Shown here one piece after another: positions 28,568 to 36,598 of a DNA stretch of 36,598 nt. Both the position numbers and the translations under genes were made by a program. The stretch is from Chitinophagales bacterium (GTDB lineage Bacteria; Bacteroidota; Bacteroidia; Chitinophagales; JADIYW01): positions 1-36,598 of the forward strand of contig JADLAJ010000005.1 in the NCBI GenBank assembly GCA_020848255.1, in the 5' to 3' direction. A model generated the notes under the pieces. The model was not told the DNA's origin, made no database searches, and was given only the letters and a program-made list of their open reading frames with translations. Within the stretch, counting starts at the first letter, position 1. Every line of letters starts with the position of its first letter.

Positions 28568-29452
28568 TTAATTTTTAATTTCTAACAATTTAAAAAACTC
28601 ATCCAGTTTCGGCATGATGATAATTTCTGTGCGTCTGTTAATCGATTTATTTGCTTTCGTATCATTCGGTACTTTTGCATTGTATTCAGAACGGCCGCCT
28701 GCAATAATTCTCGATGGGTCCACACCATAATTTTTCTGTAAAACACGCGCTATAGATGTTGCTCTTTTCACACTTAAGTCCCAGTTATCGATTAAACAAC
28801 TGGTAGCAATCGGCACGTTATCCGTATTTCCTTCAATCAGCACATCAAATGTTTTATAATCGTTGATTACTTTAGCAATTTTTTCAAGAACAGAATTTGC
28901 ACGAGTGGAAATTTCCGAACTGCCTGATTTATATAACATGTTATCTGATAAGGAAATCAACACTACACCTTTATCTACTTTTACGTTTACATCCGTATCG
29001 TTTACATCTGTCAGTGAACGTTTCAGATTCAGCACCAGCACCAGGTTTAAGGAATCCTTAGAACGTATCTGTGAATTCAGCAAACTGATATCTCTGCTTT
29101 GTTTATCTATGGTTTCCAATGATTGTCGGATACTTGCCGCACCTTCTTTACTGATAACGGATAAATTCGTTAACTGATCCAGCAATTTCACATTAGATGT
29201 TTTTTGAAAATCCACTTCCTTTGTTAGCTCCTCAATTTTTGCTTTTGCTTTTTCCAGTTCTGCAGAAAGTGCATCGAAGTTACTTGATTTTGTTGCAAAT
29301 CTTTTTTCGCATTCTGCCAAATCAGAAGTCGTCTGGCGCAAGGCCATTTCTATTTTATCTTTTTCGGTTTGTGTTGCCTGAAATTTCTTCTTGGTTACGC
29401 AAGAAGACAAGGCAAGTAACACCGCTATATATAATCCAATTTTTTTCATCAT
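28568..29452 (-). CDS. OmpA-family lipoprotein with coiled-coil, located inside the nuo operon
   Basis: 294 aa; lipoprotein signal MMKKIGLYIAVLLALSSC, coiled coil, OmpA/MotB C-terminal domain (VLIEGNTDNVPI...DLSVKRATSIARVLQKNYGVDPSRIIAGGRSEY...NRRTEIIIMP). Confidence 0.93.
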   Translation of the reverse strand: MMKKIGLYIAVLLALSSCVTKKKFQATQTEKDKIEMALRQTTSDLAECEKRFATKSSNFDALSAELEKAKAKIEELTKEVDFQKTSNVKLLDQLTNLSVISKEGAASIRQSLETIDKQSRDISLLNSQIRSKDSLNLVLVLNLKRSLTDVNDTDVNVKVDKGVVLISLSDNMLYKSGSSEISTRANSVLEKIAKVINDYKTFDVLIEGNTDNVPIATSCLIDNWDLSVKRATSIARVLQKNYGVDPSRIIAGGRSEYNAKVPNDTKANKSINRRTEIIIMPKLDEFFKLLEIKN

Positions 29453-29465
29453 TTCTGATTTATGG

Positions 29466-29786
29466 TTACCATTTTAATCTGTTCAGGGTATCAATATCCG
29501 TGGACTTGGTATTCCTGAATATCATCATTAATATAGCAAGACCAACGGCTACTTCTGCCGCGGCTACCACCATTACAAAAAATACAAATACTTGTCCGCT
29601 GGTATCACCAAAATATCTGGAGAAAGCCACCATCAGTAAATTTACCGCATTCAGCATCAATTCCACACACATAAAAATGATGATGGCATTTCTTCTGAAT
29701 AAAACACCTAACACACCTATGCAAAACAAGGCTACACTTAAATAAATGTACCATTGAATCGGAATGCCTATTATTACATCTTTCAT
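29466..29786 (-). CDS. nuoK: NADH-quinone oxidoreductase subunit K
   Basis: 106 aa; [53 protein letters not shown]. Confidence 0.95.
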   Translation of the reverse strand: MKDVIIGIPIQWYIYLSVALFCIGVLGVLFRRNAIIIFMCVELMLNAVNLLMVAFSRYFGDTSGQVFVFFVMVVAAAEVAVGLAILMMIFRNTKSTDIDTLNRLKW

Positions 29787-29796
29787 ACTCTTCCTG

Positions 29797-30300
29797 TTAA
29801 TGTATTTCTTTTTTACTTAAAAATACCGCACCCACCATTGCTGCTAAAAACAATACAGATGAAACTTCAAACGGCAGCATATACTCTTTGAACAATACTT
29901 TTCCCAAACTATCCACTAACCCGATATTGCTGTTTCGTGCTGCCGGCAGCATTTGCACTTCCGCACCTTTCAATAAAGCCACTAAACACATCATCAGTAC
30001 ACCTGCAGAAATTACAGCAGCAACTTTTGGAATGTTCTTTTTATGCGGTTCGATTTCTTTATTCAAATTCAACATCATGATGACATATAAAAACAATACC
30101 ATGATGGCACCTGCATACACTATAATATGTGTCACTGCCAGAAACTGTGCGTTCAGCAATAAATAATGTCCCGCAATAGCAAAGAAGGTAACGATTAAAA
30201 ACAATACGGAATGCACCGGATTTTTATCCAATATAACCATTAGCGCGCTTAAAACAGCGACAAATGATAAGAAGAAAAATAAATATTGTGATAAAAGCAT
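29797..30300 (-). CDS. nuoJ: NADH-quinone oxidoreductase subunit J
   Basis: 167 aa; [53 protein letters not shown]. Confidence 0.95.
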   Translation of the reverse strand: MLLSQYLFFFLSFVAVLSALMVILDKNPVHSVLFLIVTFFAIAGHYLLLNAQFLAVTHIIVYAGAIMVLFLYVIMMLNLNKEIEPHKKNIPKVAAVISAGVLMMCLVALLKGAEVQMLPAARNSNIGLVDSLGKVLFKEYMLPFEVSSVLFLAAMVGAVFLSKKEIH

Positions 30301-30314
30301 TTTGTGATTACTGT

Positions 30315-30926
30315 TTAATGATGTTTATTCTCTTTTAATAACTTTTGTTTGTCCGCCCACGTTTGATTGTGTGCTTTTGTTTTGTCCTTTTTAAACTCCA
30401 ACACTTCTTTTGTTTGTCTTCCGGATAAATCGATACGATGATTAATATCTTCTACCAGTTTATCTTTACCATAAACAAATTCGTCACGTTTCAAATCTGT
30501 CGGTACAATTCTGTCTGTGAGAAAAATGGCTTCTTTCGGACAAGCCTCTTCACATAATCCGCAGAAAATACAACGCAACATATTGATTTCATATACCGCA
30601 GCGTATTTCTCCTCTCTGTATAAAGTTTCTTCACCTTTTTTACGTTCCGCCGCTTCCATCGTGATTGCCTCTGCCGGACAAGCTACTGCACATAAGCCAC
30701 AAGCCGTGCAGCGCTCGGCACCTTGTTCATCGCGCTTTAATACATGCTGCCCGCGATACGTTTCGGATATTTCCCGTTTCACTTCAGGATATCGGACGGT
30801 AGCACCTTTCTTAAAAAAGTGTTTCATCGTTATCACCATACCATTCGTGATGGCTGGCAAATAGAGTTTCTCTGCAAGAGACATCTCTTTCTTTACGACT
30901 ACTTTTTTTCTGTTGGTTAATTGCAT
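30315..30926 (-). CDS. nuoI: NADH-quinone oxidoreductase subunit I
   Basis: 203 aa; two [4Fe-4S] motifs CTACGLCAVACPAEAI and CIFCGLCEEACPKEAI. Confidence 0.95.
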   Translation of the reverse strand: MQLTNRKKVVVKKEMSLAEKLYLPAITNGMVITMKHFFKKGATVRYPEVKREISETYRGQHVLKRDEQGAERCTACGLCAVACPAEAITMEAAERKKGEETLYREEKYAAVYEINMLRCIFCGLCEEACPKEAIFLTDRIVPTDLKRDEFVYGKDKLVEDINHRIDLSGRQTKEVLEFKKDKTKAHNQTWADKQKLLKENKHH

Positions 30927-30928
30927 AG

Positions 30929-30949
30929 TTTACAATTGACAATTATACT
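30929..30949. repeat. Short degenerate 7-bp tandem array between nuoH and nuoI
   Basis: TTTACAA TTGACAA TTATACT. Confidence 0.55.
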
Positions 30950-31974
30950 TTTCCCAATGCATACATCAATACACCTGTTGCCAGGATATTGAAGATGGCT
31001 AAAGGAATTAAAATTTTCCAGCCTAAATTCATTAACTGGTCATATCTGAATCTTGGAATCGTCCATCTCACCCACATAAAGAAGAAGATAAAGAAAATAA
31101 CTTTTCCAAAGAAAAATGCTGTTTGTGCTATTACCAGCCAGTTGCCGTCTAACGGAATATGCGACTGGAACGGTAAATTAAATCCGCCAAAATATAAAGT
31201 GGATATTACAGCGGAGGAAATGAAAATATTAATGTATTCCGCGAACAAATAGAAACCCAGTTTCATGGAAGAATATTCCGTATGGTATCCGCCTACTAAT
31301 TCTGTTTCACATTCCGGCAAGTCAAACGGTGCGCGGTTTGTTTCTGCAAATGCACAGATTAAAAAGATTAGAAAGCCGAGTGGCTGATAAACGATATTCC
31401 ACCATCCACCGGTGCCTTGCTGCGCTACCATTTCGCCTAAACTCAAAGTTCCTGTTTTCATTACCAGGGCAACAATGGCTAATCCCATGGCTATTTCATA
31501 GCTAATCATTTGAGAAGAAGCACGCAATGCACCCAATAATGAATATTTATTGTTCGATGCCCAGCCGCCAATCATAATACCATACACGCCGAAAGATACT
31601 ACACCAAAAACATATAAGATACCGATATTGATATCTGTAATCTGCAATGGATAAAAATGATCTCCAATAGCTAATTTGCCGCCCCAGGGAACCACTACAC
31701 CAGCCATTAAAGCTGTCAGCATGGCTAAACTTGGTCCGAGAATAAATAAAAATTTATTAGAAACCGTTGGTATAATTTCTTCTTTCATGAACATCTTCAA
31801 ACCATCTGCCAGTGGTTGAAAAATACCGAAAGGACCAGCTCTGTCCGGTCCGATTCTATCCTGCATAAACGCAGCTACTTTTCTTTCACCATACGTTGCA
31901 TATGCCGCCACGCCTAATGAAATTAAGAATACTATCAGTACTAAAATGGATTTATATATAATGAATGTCAGCAT
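30943..31974 (-). CDS. nuoH: NADH-quinone oxidoreductase subunit H
   Basis: 343 aa; YGERKVAAFMQDRIGPDRAGPFGIFQPLADGLKMFMKEE, ETNRAPFDLPECETELVGGYHTEYSSMKLGFYLFAEY. Confidence 0.96.
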   Translation of the reverse strand: MLTFIIYKSILVLIVFLISLGVAAYATYGERKVAAFMQDRIGPDRAGPFGIFQPLADGLKMFMKEEIIPTVSNKFLFILGPSLAMLTALMAGVVVPWGGKLAIGDHFYPLQITDINIGILYVFGVVSFGVYGIMIGGWASNNKYSLLGALRASSQMISYEIAMGLAIVALVMKTGTLSLGEMVAQQGTGGWWNIVYQPLGFLIFLICAFAETNRAPFDLPECETELVGGYHTEYSSMKLGFYLFAEYINIFISSAVISTLYFGGFNLPFQSHIPLDGNWLVIAQTAFFFGKVIFFIFFFMWVRWTIPRFRYDQLMNLGWKILIPLAIFNILATGVLMYALGKV

Positions 31975-33005
31975 TACTTATCAATATTATTTGGATTCAA
32001 AGCACCTTCGCCTAAATCTATTTTGGTTCCGTCTAATTTTTTAATTTGCTTATGTATCCCTAACTGCAATTTCCTTAATTCATTATGGTTCTGAGAAATC
32101 ACAGAATGGTGACTGATTTTACTAGGTCCTTCTATCGTCCAGTCGCTTGTTTTTTTATGGTCGAAGCGGCAGCTGTTACAGATGAATTCCTCCACTTCTC
32201 CCCAACGGTCTTTACGAGCCGTAACACGCAACACATCATCTCCTTTCATCCATAAACGAGTTTTGCCGGAACACTTTTCATTATTACAATCTCTATGTGC
32301 ATCCACCGGATTAGTAAACCACACACGGCTTTTGAAACGGAAGGTTCTGTCTGTTAAGGCACCTACCGGACATACATCAATTACGTTTCCGGAGAAATCG
32401 TTATCAATGGCATTTTGTATATAGGTGGAAATTTCCGCATGGTCGCCGCGATTGATAACACCGTGCACACGACCATCTGTAATCTGCTCACACGTCTTCA
32501 CACATCTGTAGCATAGAATGCAGCGGTTCATGTGTAATTTTATCTTATCACCAATATCGATTGGTTCAAATTCTCTTCGTTGAAATTCGTAGCGGGTACC
32601 TTCTTTTCCGTTTTCATAACCTAAATCCTGCAAATGACACTCGCCAGCCTGATCACACACGGGACAATCCAGCGGATGGTTGATAAGTAAAAACTCTACT
32701 ACTCCTGCTCTTGCTTCCAGTAATTCAGGCGAAGTGGTATTGCGTACCACCATACCGTCCATCACATTTGTTCTGCAGCTTGGTACCGGCTTTGGCATCG
32801 GACGCGGATCTTTCTCCGAACCTTTTTCTACCGTAACAATGCATGTTCTGCAATAACCACCGGTGGTTTTCAGTTTGGAATAATAGCACATCGTCGGAGG
32901 TGCAATATTTGTACCATGCTGCTCATCAATCATTCTTGCCGCTGCCAGAATACTGGTGCCGTCAGGAACGTCAATCGTTATATCGTCTATGGTTACCTTT
33001 GCCAT
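31974..33005 (-). CDS. nuoG: Short NuoG-like Fe-S subunit (lacks molybdopterin domain)
   Basis: 343 aa; [2Fe-2S] N-terminus, CPVCDQAGECHLQDLGYENG, CILCYRCVKTCEQITDGRVHGVI; ends shortly after the Fe-S domains. Confidence 0.9.
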   Translation of the reverse strand: MAKVTIDDITIDVPDGTSILAAARMIDEQHGTNIAPPTMCYYSKLKTTGGYCRTCIVTVEKGSEKDPRPMPKPVPSCRTNVMDGMVVRNTTSPELLEARAGVVEFLLINHPLDCPVCDQAGECHLQDLGYENGKEGTRYEFQRREFEPIDIGDKIKLHMNRCILCYRCVKTCEQITDGRVHGVINRGDHAEISTYIQNAIDNDFSGNVIDVCPVGALTDRTFRFKSRVWFTNPVDAHRDCNNEKCSGKTRLWMKGDDVLRVTARKDRWGEVEEFICNSCRFDHKKTSDWTIEGPSKISHHSVISQNHNELRKLQLGIHKQIKKLDGTKIDLGEGALNPNNIDK

Positions 33006-34348
33006 TATGCTTCTACTAAGTTATTTAATCTGAAATAGTGTTTTACATCATGAATGGATTGCGGATTTTTCACATACTCTTCAAACTCATGTCTGAAATG
33101 ACGGATGGCCGCGGCTACCGGCCAGGCAGCTGCTTCACCCAGCGGACAAATCGTTTTTCCTTCAATCTTCGACTGCACATCCCACAATAAATCAATATCA
33201 CTCATGGTTGCTTTACCATCAATAAATTTCTTAAGAATTTTTTCCATCCAGCCTGTTCCTTCACGGCACGGCGAGCATTGTCCGCAACTCTCATGATGGT
33301 AGAAACGTGCAAACGTGAATAGATTTTTCACAATGGATGTATCTTCATCCATAGCGATAAATCCTCCGGAACCCAACATGGTACCGGTTGCAAAACCACC
33401 GTCACTTAAGGACTCGTAGCTCATTAAACGCGGTTCACCCTTAGCTGTTGTCAGGATTAACTCCGTTGGCAAAATCGGAACAGAAGAACCACCGGCAACC
33501 ACTGCTTTCAGTTTTTTTCCGTTGCGGATACCACCGCAATATTCATCGCTGTAAATAAATTCCTCTACCGGAACACCTAATTCAATTTCGTAAACACCCG
33601 GTTTATTGATATGACCGGAGGCAGAAATCAATTTTGTACCGGTTGATTTTCCGATACCGATTTTAGCATATTCATCTCCGCCAAAGTTGACAATCGGCAC
33701 TACTGCTGCAATGGTTTCCACATTATTTACTACTGTTGGTCGTCCCCATAAACCAGCTACTGCCGGGAATGGCGGTTTCAGTCTAGGATTGCCTCTTTTA
33801 CCTTCGAGAGATTCCAGCAATGCTGTTTCTTCACCGCAGATATAAGCTCCTCCGCCCGGTTGTACATATAAATCCAGATCATAACCTGAACCTAAAATAT
33901 TTTTACCTAACAAACCTGCTGCGTACGCTTCTTTGATAGCATTTTGCAAAATCTTGATGATGTAGAAATACTCACCACGCACATATATATAAGAAGTGTT
34001 TGCTCCAAGTGCAAAACTCGAAACAATCATTCCTTCTATCAATAAATGAGGAATGCGTTCCATTAAATACCTGTCTTTGAATGTACCCGGTTCTGATTCA
34101 TCCGCATTACACACCAAATGACGCGGAACACCTTCGGGTTTTGCGAGAAAACTCCATTTCATACCGGTAGGGAAACCTGCACCACCACGACCACGCAAGC
34201 CTGATTTTTTTACTTCCTCCACGATATCATCCGGCTTCATGGTTTTCAGCGCTTTCTCCAATGACTTATAGCCATTGTTTTGACGATAAACTTCCAATGT
34301 GTTGATACCCGGTATATGGTCGTATGTAAGTAATAATTTCTTGCTCAT
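33005..34348 (-). CDS. nuoF: NADH-quinone oxidoreductase subunit F
   Basis: 447 aa; [78 protein letters not shown]. Confidence 0.97.
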   Translation of the reverse strand: MSKKLLLTYDHIPGINTLEVYRQNNGYKSLEKALKTMKPDDIVEEVKKSGLRGRGGAGFPTGMKWSFLAKPEGVPRHLVCNADESEPGTFKDRYLMERIPHLLIEGMIVSSFALGANTSYIYVRGEYFYIIKILQNAIKEAYAAGLLGKNILGSGYDLDLYVQPGGGAYICGEETALLESLEGKRGNPRLKPPFPAVAGLWGRPTVVNNVETIAAVVPIVNFGGDEYAKIGIGKSTGTKLISASGHINKPGVYEIELGVPVEEFIYSDEYCGGIRNGKKLKAVVAGGSSVPILPTELILTTAKGEPRLMSYESLSDGGFATGTMLGSGGFIAMDEDTSIVKNLFTFARFYHHESCGQCSPCREGTGWMEKILKKFIDGKATMSDIDLLWDVQSKIEGKTICPLGEAAAWPVAAAIRHFRHEFEEYVKNPQSIHDVKHYFRLNNLVEA

Positions 34349-34349
34349 C

Positions 34350-34871
34350 TTATACGTATCTGCTTCGTTTGTTTTCTTTTCTTAAGTCGTCTAAAATCGT
34401 ATCGATTTTTTCAAATGTCAGATTTTCATAGTATTTATCTCCAATCTGGAACATGGGTGCTGTACCGCATGAACCCAGACATTCTACTGTTTTAATCTGA
34501 AACATACCATCCGGAGAAATCTGTCCCGTTTCTGCCTGTATGGTTCTTTCCAGATATCGGACGATATCCTCTGAACCATTCATCCAGCAAGAACTTGTCT
34601 GACAAACCTCTATCAAATATTTTCCGGTAGGTTTTAAATTGAACATCGAGTAGAAAGATGCTACCTCATATACTTCTATGGGTTGTATATTTAAAATAGA
34701 TGCCACATAATCCATCACCGGAGCACTTAACCAACCATCAAATTCTGCTTGAGCCAAATGTAATAAAGGCAGTAAAGCGGATTTGCTTTTATCTGCCGGA
34801 TATTGGTGTAGAATTTCCTGCACTTGTTGTTGTGCGGAATCACTAAATTTTATTTCTGTCGTCGTAGTCAT
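34350..34871 (-). CDS. nuoE: NADH-quinone oxidoreductase subunit E
   Basis: Track ORF starts at 34910, inside a hairpin; ATG at 34871 (MTTTTEIKFSDSAQQQVQEIL) is more plausible. VCQTSSCWMNGSEDIVRYLE, CLGSCGTAPMFQIGDKYYENL. Confidence 0.93.
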   Translation of the reverse strand: MTTTTEIKFSDSAQQQVQEILHQYPADKSKSALLPLLHLAQAEFDGWLSAPVMDYVASILNIQPIEVYEVASFYSMFNLKPTGKYLIEVCQTSSCWMNGSEDIVRYLERTIQAETGQISPDGMFQIKTVECLGSCGTAPMFQIGDKYYENLTFEKIDTILDDLRKENKRSRYV

Positions 34872-34896
34872 TAATTCAATATCTTCTAGTTCAAAA

Positions 34897-34923
34897 AGAT
34901 CCTGAAACAAGTTCAGGATGACA
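34897..34923 (-). repeat. GTCAT-type interspersed hairpin, copy 2 (nuoD-nuoE gap)
   Basis: Minus strand TGTCATCCTGAACTTGTTTCAGGATCT; 8-bp stem ATCCTGAA/TTCAGGAT, followed by TTTT. Confidence 0.9.
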
Positions 34924-34932
34924 TTCGTTTAC

Positions 34933-36126
34933 CTATGCATCTAATTCTCCTGCAATTACGTTCATACTACTCATAGTTAAAATTGCGTCACTCAACATAC
35001 CGCCTCGTATCATTTCCGGATACGCCTGATAATAGATAAAGCATGGTCTGCGGAAATGCAAACGGAATGGCTGTCTGCCGCCATCGCTCACCAAATAAAA
35101 ACCTAACTCACCGTTTCCGCCTTCCACACTGTGATACACTTCCCCTTTCGGTACCGCGGTTTCACCCATTACAATTTTGAAATGATAAATCAGGGCTTCC
35201 ATTTTATTGTATACATCCTGTTTTTCCGGTAAATAAAACTCCGGCAAGTCTGCATGATAGGCACCATCCGGTATATTTTTCACTGCCTGTTCAATAATGC
35301 GTAAACTCTGCCACATTTCTTCCATGCGCACCATATATCTGTCGTAGGTATCTCCATTGGTACCTACAGGAATATCAAATTCAAAATCTTCGTAAGAAGA
35401 ATACGGATTGGCAACACGAACATCATAATCAACACCTGCCGCACGCAAGTTAGGGCCTGTGAAACCATAATCTAATGCCATATCTACCGTAATACCACCC
35501 ACATTGATGGTTCTGTCCATGAAGATTCTGTTTCTGTCCACCAGCTTTTGAAACTCTCTTAATCCGGTTGGAAAATTCTTTAAGAAATGGTCTAATTTCT
35601 CCCAGGCTTTCGGAGAGAAATCTCTTTCCATACCGCCTATTCTACCAATGTTAGTCGTTAAACGTGCACCGCATATTTCTTCAAAAATTTCGTAAATCCA
35701 TTCTCTGTACTGAAACAAGTGTAAGAAACCTGTCATCGCACCGGTATCCACCGCAATAACGGTATCACATACTATATGGTCGGCAATACGGGATAATTCC
35801 ATAATGATAACACGCATGTATTGTGCGCGTTTGGGAATCTCTGCTCCGATTAATTTTTCTACTGTCATGTGCCATCCCATATTATTAATAGGAGACGAAC
35901 AATAATTCAAACGGTCTGTAATGGGTGTAATCTGATTGTAAGGGCGGTGTTCAGCTAATTTTTCAAATGCACGGTGAATATATCCAATCGTAGAAACCGA
36001 ATCCACAATCATCTCTCCGTCCATCGTCAGGATATTTTGAAAAATACCATGCGTTGCCGGGTGCGTTGGCCCTAAATTTAAGGTCGAATACTGCTTTTCG
36101 TCGTATGTGGAACTTGTGCTTGTCAT
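34933..36126 (-). CDS. nuoD: NADH-quinone oxidoreductase subunit D
   Basis: 397 aa; LNLGPTHPATHG, DRLNYCSSPINNMGWHMTVEKL, GEVYHSVEGGNGELGFYLVSDGGRQPFRLHFRRPCF. Confidence 0.97.
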   Translation of the reverse strand: MTSTSSTYDEKQYSTLNLGPTHPATHGIFQNILTMDGEMIVDSVSTIGYIHRAFEKLAEHRPYNQITPITDRLNYCSSPINNMGWHMTVEKLIGAEIPKRAQYMRVIIMELSRIADHIVCDTVIAVDTGAMTGFLHLFQYREWIYEIFEEICGARLTTNIGRIGGMERDFSPKAWEKLDHFLKNFPTGLREFQKLVDRNRIFMDRTINVGGITVDMALDYGFTGPNLRAAGVDYDVRVANPYSSYEDFEFDIPVGTNGDTYDRYMVRMEEMWQSLRIIEQAVKNIPDGAYHADLPEFYLPEKQDVYNKMEALIYHFKIVMGETAVPKGEVYHSVEGGNGELGFYLVSDGGRQPFRLHFRRPCFIYYQAYPEMIRGGMLSDAILTMSSMNVIAGELDA

Positions 36127-36158
36127 TATAATGCTCTCAATCTTATTTTTTTATTCAA

Positions 36159-36186
36159 CAGATTCCTCACTGCGTTCGGAATGACG
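36159..36186 (-). repeat. GTCAT-type interspersed hairpin, copy 3 (nuoC-nuoD gap)
   Basis: Minus strand CGTCATTCCGAACGCAGTGAGGAATCTG. Confidence 0.85.
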
Positions 36187-36191
36187 TTTAT

Positions 36192-36598
36192 TTACCGGCC
36201 AAACATTTTATCATTTTTATCATCCCTTTGCATATCTTCTAAAGGATATTCTTTACGCATCGGGAAATAATTCATTTCATCCATATTCAGGATACGTTTC
36301 AGGTTAGGATGTCCCACGAAATTAAATCCGAAGAAATCGAATTCCTGACGTTCCATCCAGCCGGCCGTTTTCCATACATCCGTAACGGTTGGCATATCCA
36401 GTTTTTCTCGGGACATAAACGTTTTAATACGGATGCGCCAGTTTTTAGGCATGTTGTGCAACTGATACATCAACCCAAACTCAGTTTCAGCAGGATTTTC
36501 CGGATGATGTAATCCGCACATCGTCGTTAAAAAATGGAAATTTAATTCAGCGTCTTCTTTAAGAAATTTCAATGCATCTTTTACCACTTCTTTCTTTA
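36192..36598 (-). CDS. nuoC: NADH-quinone oxidoreductase subunit C, N-terminus truncated by window edge
   Basis: Frame stays open past the track start to the window end; EFDFFGFNFVGHPNLKRILNMDEMNYFPMRKEYPLED. Confidence 0.93.
   Translation of the reverse strand, partial: KKEVVKDALKFLKEDAELNFHFLTTMCGLHHPENPAETEFGLMYQLHNMPKNWRIRIKTFMSREKLDMPTVTDVWKTAGWMERQEFDFFGFNFVGHPNLKRILNMDEMNYFPMRKEYPLEDMQRDDKNDKMFGR

Noticed and set aside
29197-29745. 182-aa plus-strand ORF
   Set aside because: Antisense across the OmpA-like gene and nuoK; no coherent protein features.

Overview
Chromosomal window from a Bacteroidota-type genome, identified from gene content, gene order and repeat style. Most of it is housekeeping. 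Main contents: (i) a large secreted CUB/Ig-like repeat protein running off the left edge on the minus strand, missed by the ORF track; (ii) hutU and hutH flanking a small unknown gene; (iii) tilS, a YbjN-like protein, a REP-associated tyrosine transposase (RAYT) and a TPR protein; (iv) etfBA; (v) a DUF151/UVR nuclease-like protein, a TonB-dependent receptor, kup, DUF1294, DUF2130, Bax-inhibitor-1, an Smr protein, fumC and an enoyl-CoA hydratase; (vi) a Complex I operon (nuoC-N, minus strand) containing an OmpA-type lipoprotein gene between nuoK and nuoL and a small membrane ORF between nuoL and nuoM. The strongest unexplained signals are non-coding. One is a 17-bp tandem array ending in a perfect palindrome just upstream of the RAYT, with the same 21-nt palindrome embedded in the RAYT coding sequence. 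Another is a family of three same-oriented hairpins (GTCAT-NNN-GAAC...N'N'N'-ATCT) whose stems vary in a compensatory way. The third is a set of degenerate 7-bp-period tandem arrays in at least five separate intergenic gaps. No CRISPR array, tRNA or rRNA was seen.
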